Of a DNA stretch of 64,000 nucleotides, positions 62,581 through 64,000 are shown piece by piece (the first letter of the stretch is position 1; each line of letters opens with the position of its first letter). A program made the translations under genes and the position numbers. The notes under the pieces are model-generated. The model searched no databases. It was not told the DNA's origin and worked only from the letters and a program-made list of their open reading frames with translations. The DNA is from Adiantum capillus-veneris (taxonomy: Eukaryota > Streptophyta > Polypodiopsida > Polypodiales > Pteridaceae): the NCBI GenBank assembly GCA_014529385.2, contig CM043959.1:90670529-90734528 (forward strand). The letters run 5' to 3'.

Positions 62581-63356
62581 GCACTTTGCTAATGTGCATA
62601 TACTCAGCTACATCCATAATAATACAATCATACATCTACCACCATGAATGTGAAAAAAGGCCAGCATTACCTGCAAAAAACCATGACCTCCCAACCCAAA
62701 AACAAGTGTAAGAGATTATTTTGAAAGCTAAGTAGCTTGGTTTCAACCAAAAATCTTTGAGTTTTTGGTTCATATAAGTATATCAGTAATATTAGGAAAT
62801 AGTAGCTTACACACAATGGTGTAAATCTCACAATGTACATCAGATATTGTATAAAGTAGAGATTGAAAAACCTCCATGAAATTATTATTTTTGAAACATA
62901 ATATCTTCAAAAACATTGGGTAGCATGTTGTTTGTTTTATAAACAAATTTTCAAAATTTCCAATCATTTTCATTCCCTCCTGAGAGACCCTCACATGGGG
63001 ATTCTATGAGTATTCCATGATCATATTTAATCAAATTAGAGTCAAATTTGACATGTATCAAAAGACAATATCCAACCAAGCATCCTCACACGTAATTACT
63101 TAAATAAATTTGAAAAATTAACAACCAAGTTGTTCAAGATATTTGAAGTCCTTCTGTAAATCCATTTAAAAAGCATGGCATTGATTACCATGTTAACTGA
63201 GCCGACGTTAGTTAACAAAAGCTGCTAAATACAAAAGCCTTGCAAATGCATGTCAATGATGAATACAAAGAAGCAGTGAATATTGGACTACATATTTTTC
63301 ACATTTTCCAAAGTGGCCATGCCATGTATTGTAATTATCCAATTTACTTCAAGACA
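62581..63356. other. Non-coding, nothing recognised
   Basis: AT-rich sequence with short frames only. Confidence 0.4.
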
Positions 63357-64000
63357 TTGTAATAACTGTAACGTGTTACAGGCTCGATGAGAGTTCCAAG
63401 TTGTAAATAATAGACCAGTTAGTGTACTTAGGTTACATATTCAGTAAGTTGTGGATCCCTAAAGGCCTTGGACATCCGAACATTGCATATTTTTACCCTA
63501 GGTATATAAGGTAGTTTGTAAATGGAATTAGGGTTCTCACCCTCATTTTTTGACATCACCCTTTGATGAGAGCTCATGAGGTGTGTGGCTATGGATTCCT
63601 TGAGCTTCTCCTTGCTCATGTGACTTGAACACTACTCAAGGCTTAATTCTCTTTCACTATGACTCTCTTATACTCTCTTGTGATTGCTAATGATGCTTTG
63701 ACCAGCTAAATCGTAACTAATTAGTGGTAATTCTTGCTCTAATCTTGTGTGATTTCCCTCTATTCTTTGTGTGTGCATGTAGATTTATTGGAGTGCAGAT
63801 GCTCAATAGATCTATGTGTGTGCACTTGTGATTAATATACTGCATGATAGGATTAGTGATGCTTGTGTCTTTGCAAGCGTTAGTGTGTGTGATTGGGTTG
63901 ATTTGAGGTGAAGAGAAGTGGATGTGGAGATTGTCAGACATCATGGATTAGGTCCTCCGTAGGCCGAGAAGCTCACCTCATAGAGTCGCCATTTGTGTTT
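63357..64000 (+). other. Possible LTR or promoter region at the right edge
   Basis: TGTAATAACTGTAACGTG (63357) is followed by GGTATATAAGGTAG (TATA box near 63500) and a transcribed-looking leader, the arrangement of a plant LTR. No partner copy, primer-binding site or gene lies inside the window, so the call is tentative. Confidence 0.3.

Overview
This is nuclear DNA from a land plant. The evidence is plant-type LINEs (ORF1 with a DUF4283 domain and a CCHC zinc knuckle), Ty1/copia and Ty3/gypsy elements primed from initiator-Met tRNA, a chromodomain-bearing chromovirus, two CACTA (En/Spm) DNA transposons, spliced plant genes, and long GA/CT/CA microsatellites. I cannot name the species. The large size of the repeats and the divergent F-box gene would fit a fern or another large plant genome, but that is a guess. 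There are no rRNA genes, clear tRNA genes, CRISPR arrays or bacterial operons.

Layout. 1-11480: two minus-strand LINEs head to tail. LINE A (1-~2105) runs off the left edge. LINE B (~2106-11480) has its endonuclease split by a 5.4 kb LTR element (5328-10755; 142-bp LTRs; 5-bp duplication ACATT). 12214-15437: a 3.2 kb imperfect foldback in which an unrecognised multi-exon gene is present twice in inverted orientation. 15440-21014: microsatellites, two small inverted-terminal-repeat elements (16388-16737, 19631-20124) and a broken F-box-like gene (17822-19461, minus). 21015-25554: a CACTA transposon (3-bp duplication CAG) with a spliced, apparently intact TNPA-like gene, a remnant of the other transposase and a captured heavy-metal-associated (HMA) gene fragment.

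27012-34909: a minus-strand Ty3 element in the unusual order gag-integrase-protease, with no reverse transcriptase seen. 34910-37152: a Ty1/copia integrase fragment cut by a second CACTA element (35282-37082; duplication TAT). 37153-~53545: a plus-strand Ty3 element broken in its protease by a Ty1/copia element (39939-49949), which is itself broken by a minus-strand chromovirus (43891-49699; duplication ACATT). ~53545-60955: a minus-strand Ty3 element whose protease region is interrupted by a gag-only copia derivative (56109-58998; duplication GTTAC) with an internal inversion. 60956-64000 is non-coding, probably LTR sequence and another promoter-bearing repeat.

Almost every coding region is decayed. 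The CACTA TNPA-like gene (23629-24954) is the only one that reads as intact. The gene content is that of heterochromatic, nested mobile elements rather than a working host pathway. The points most worth following up are the gene-carrying foldback, the gene capture inside CACTA, the scrambled gag-integrase-protease element, the non-autonomous LTR element with nearly identical LTRs around a decayed interior, and a group of small elements sharing TGGGATCAATGG at their ends.
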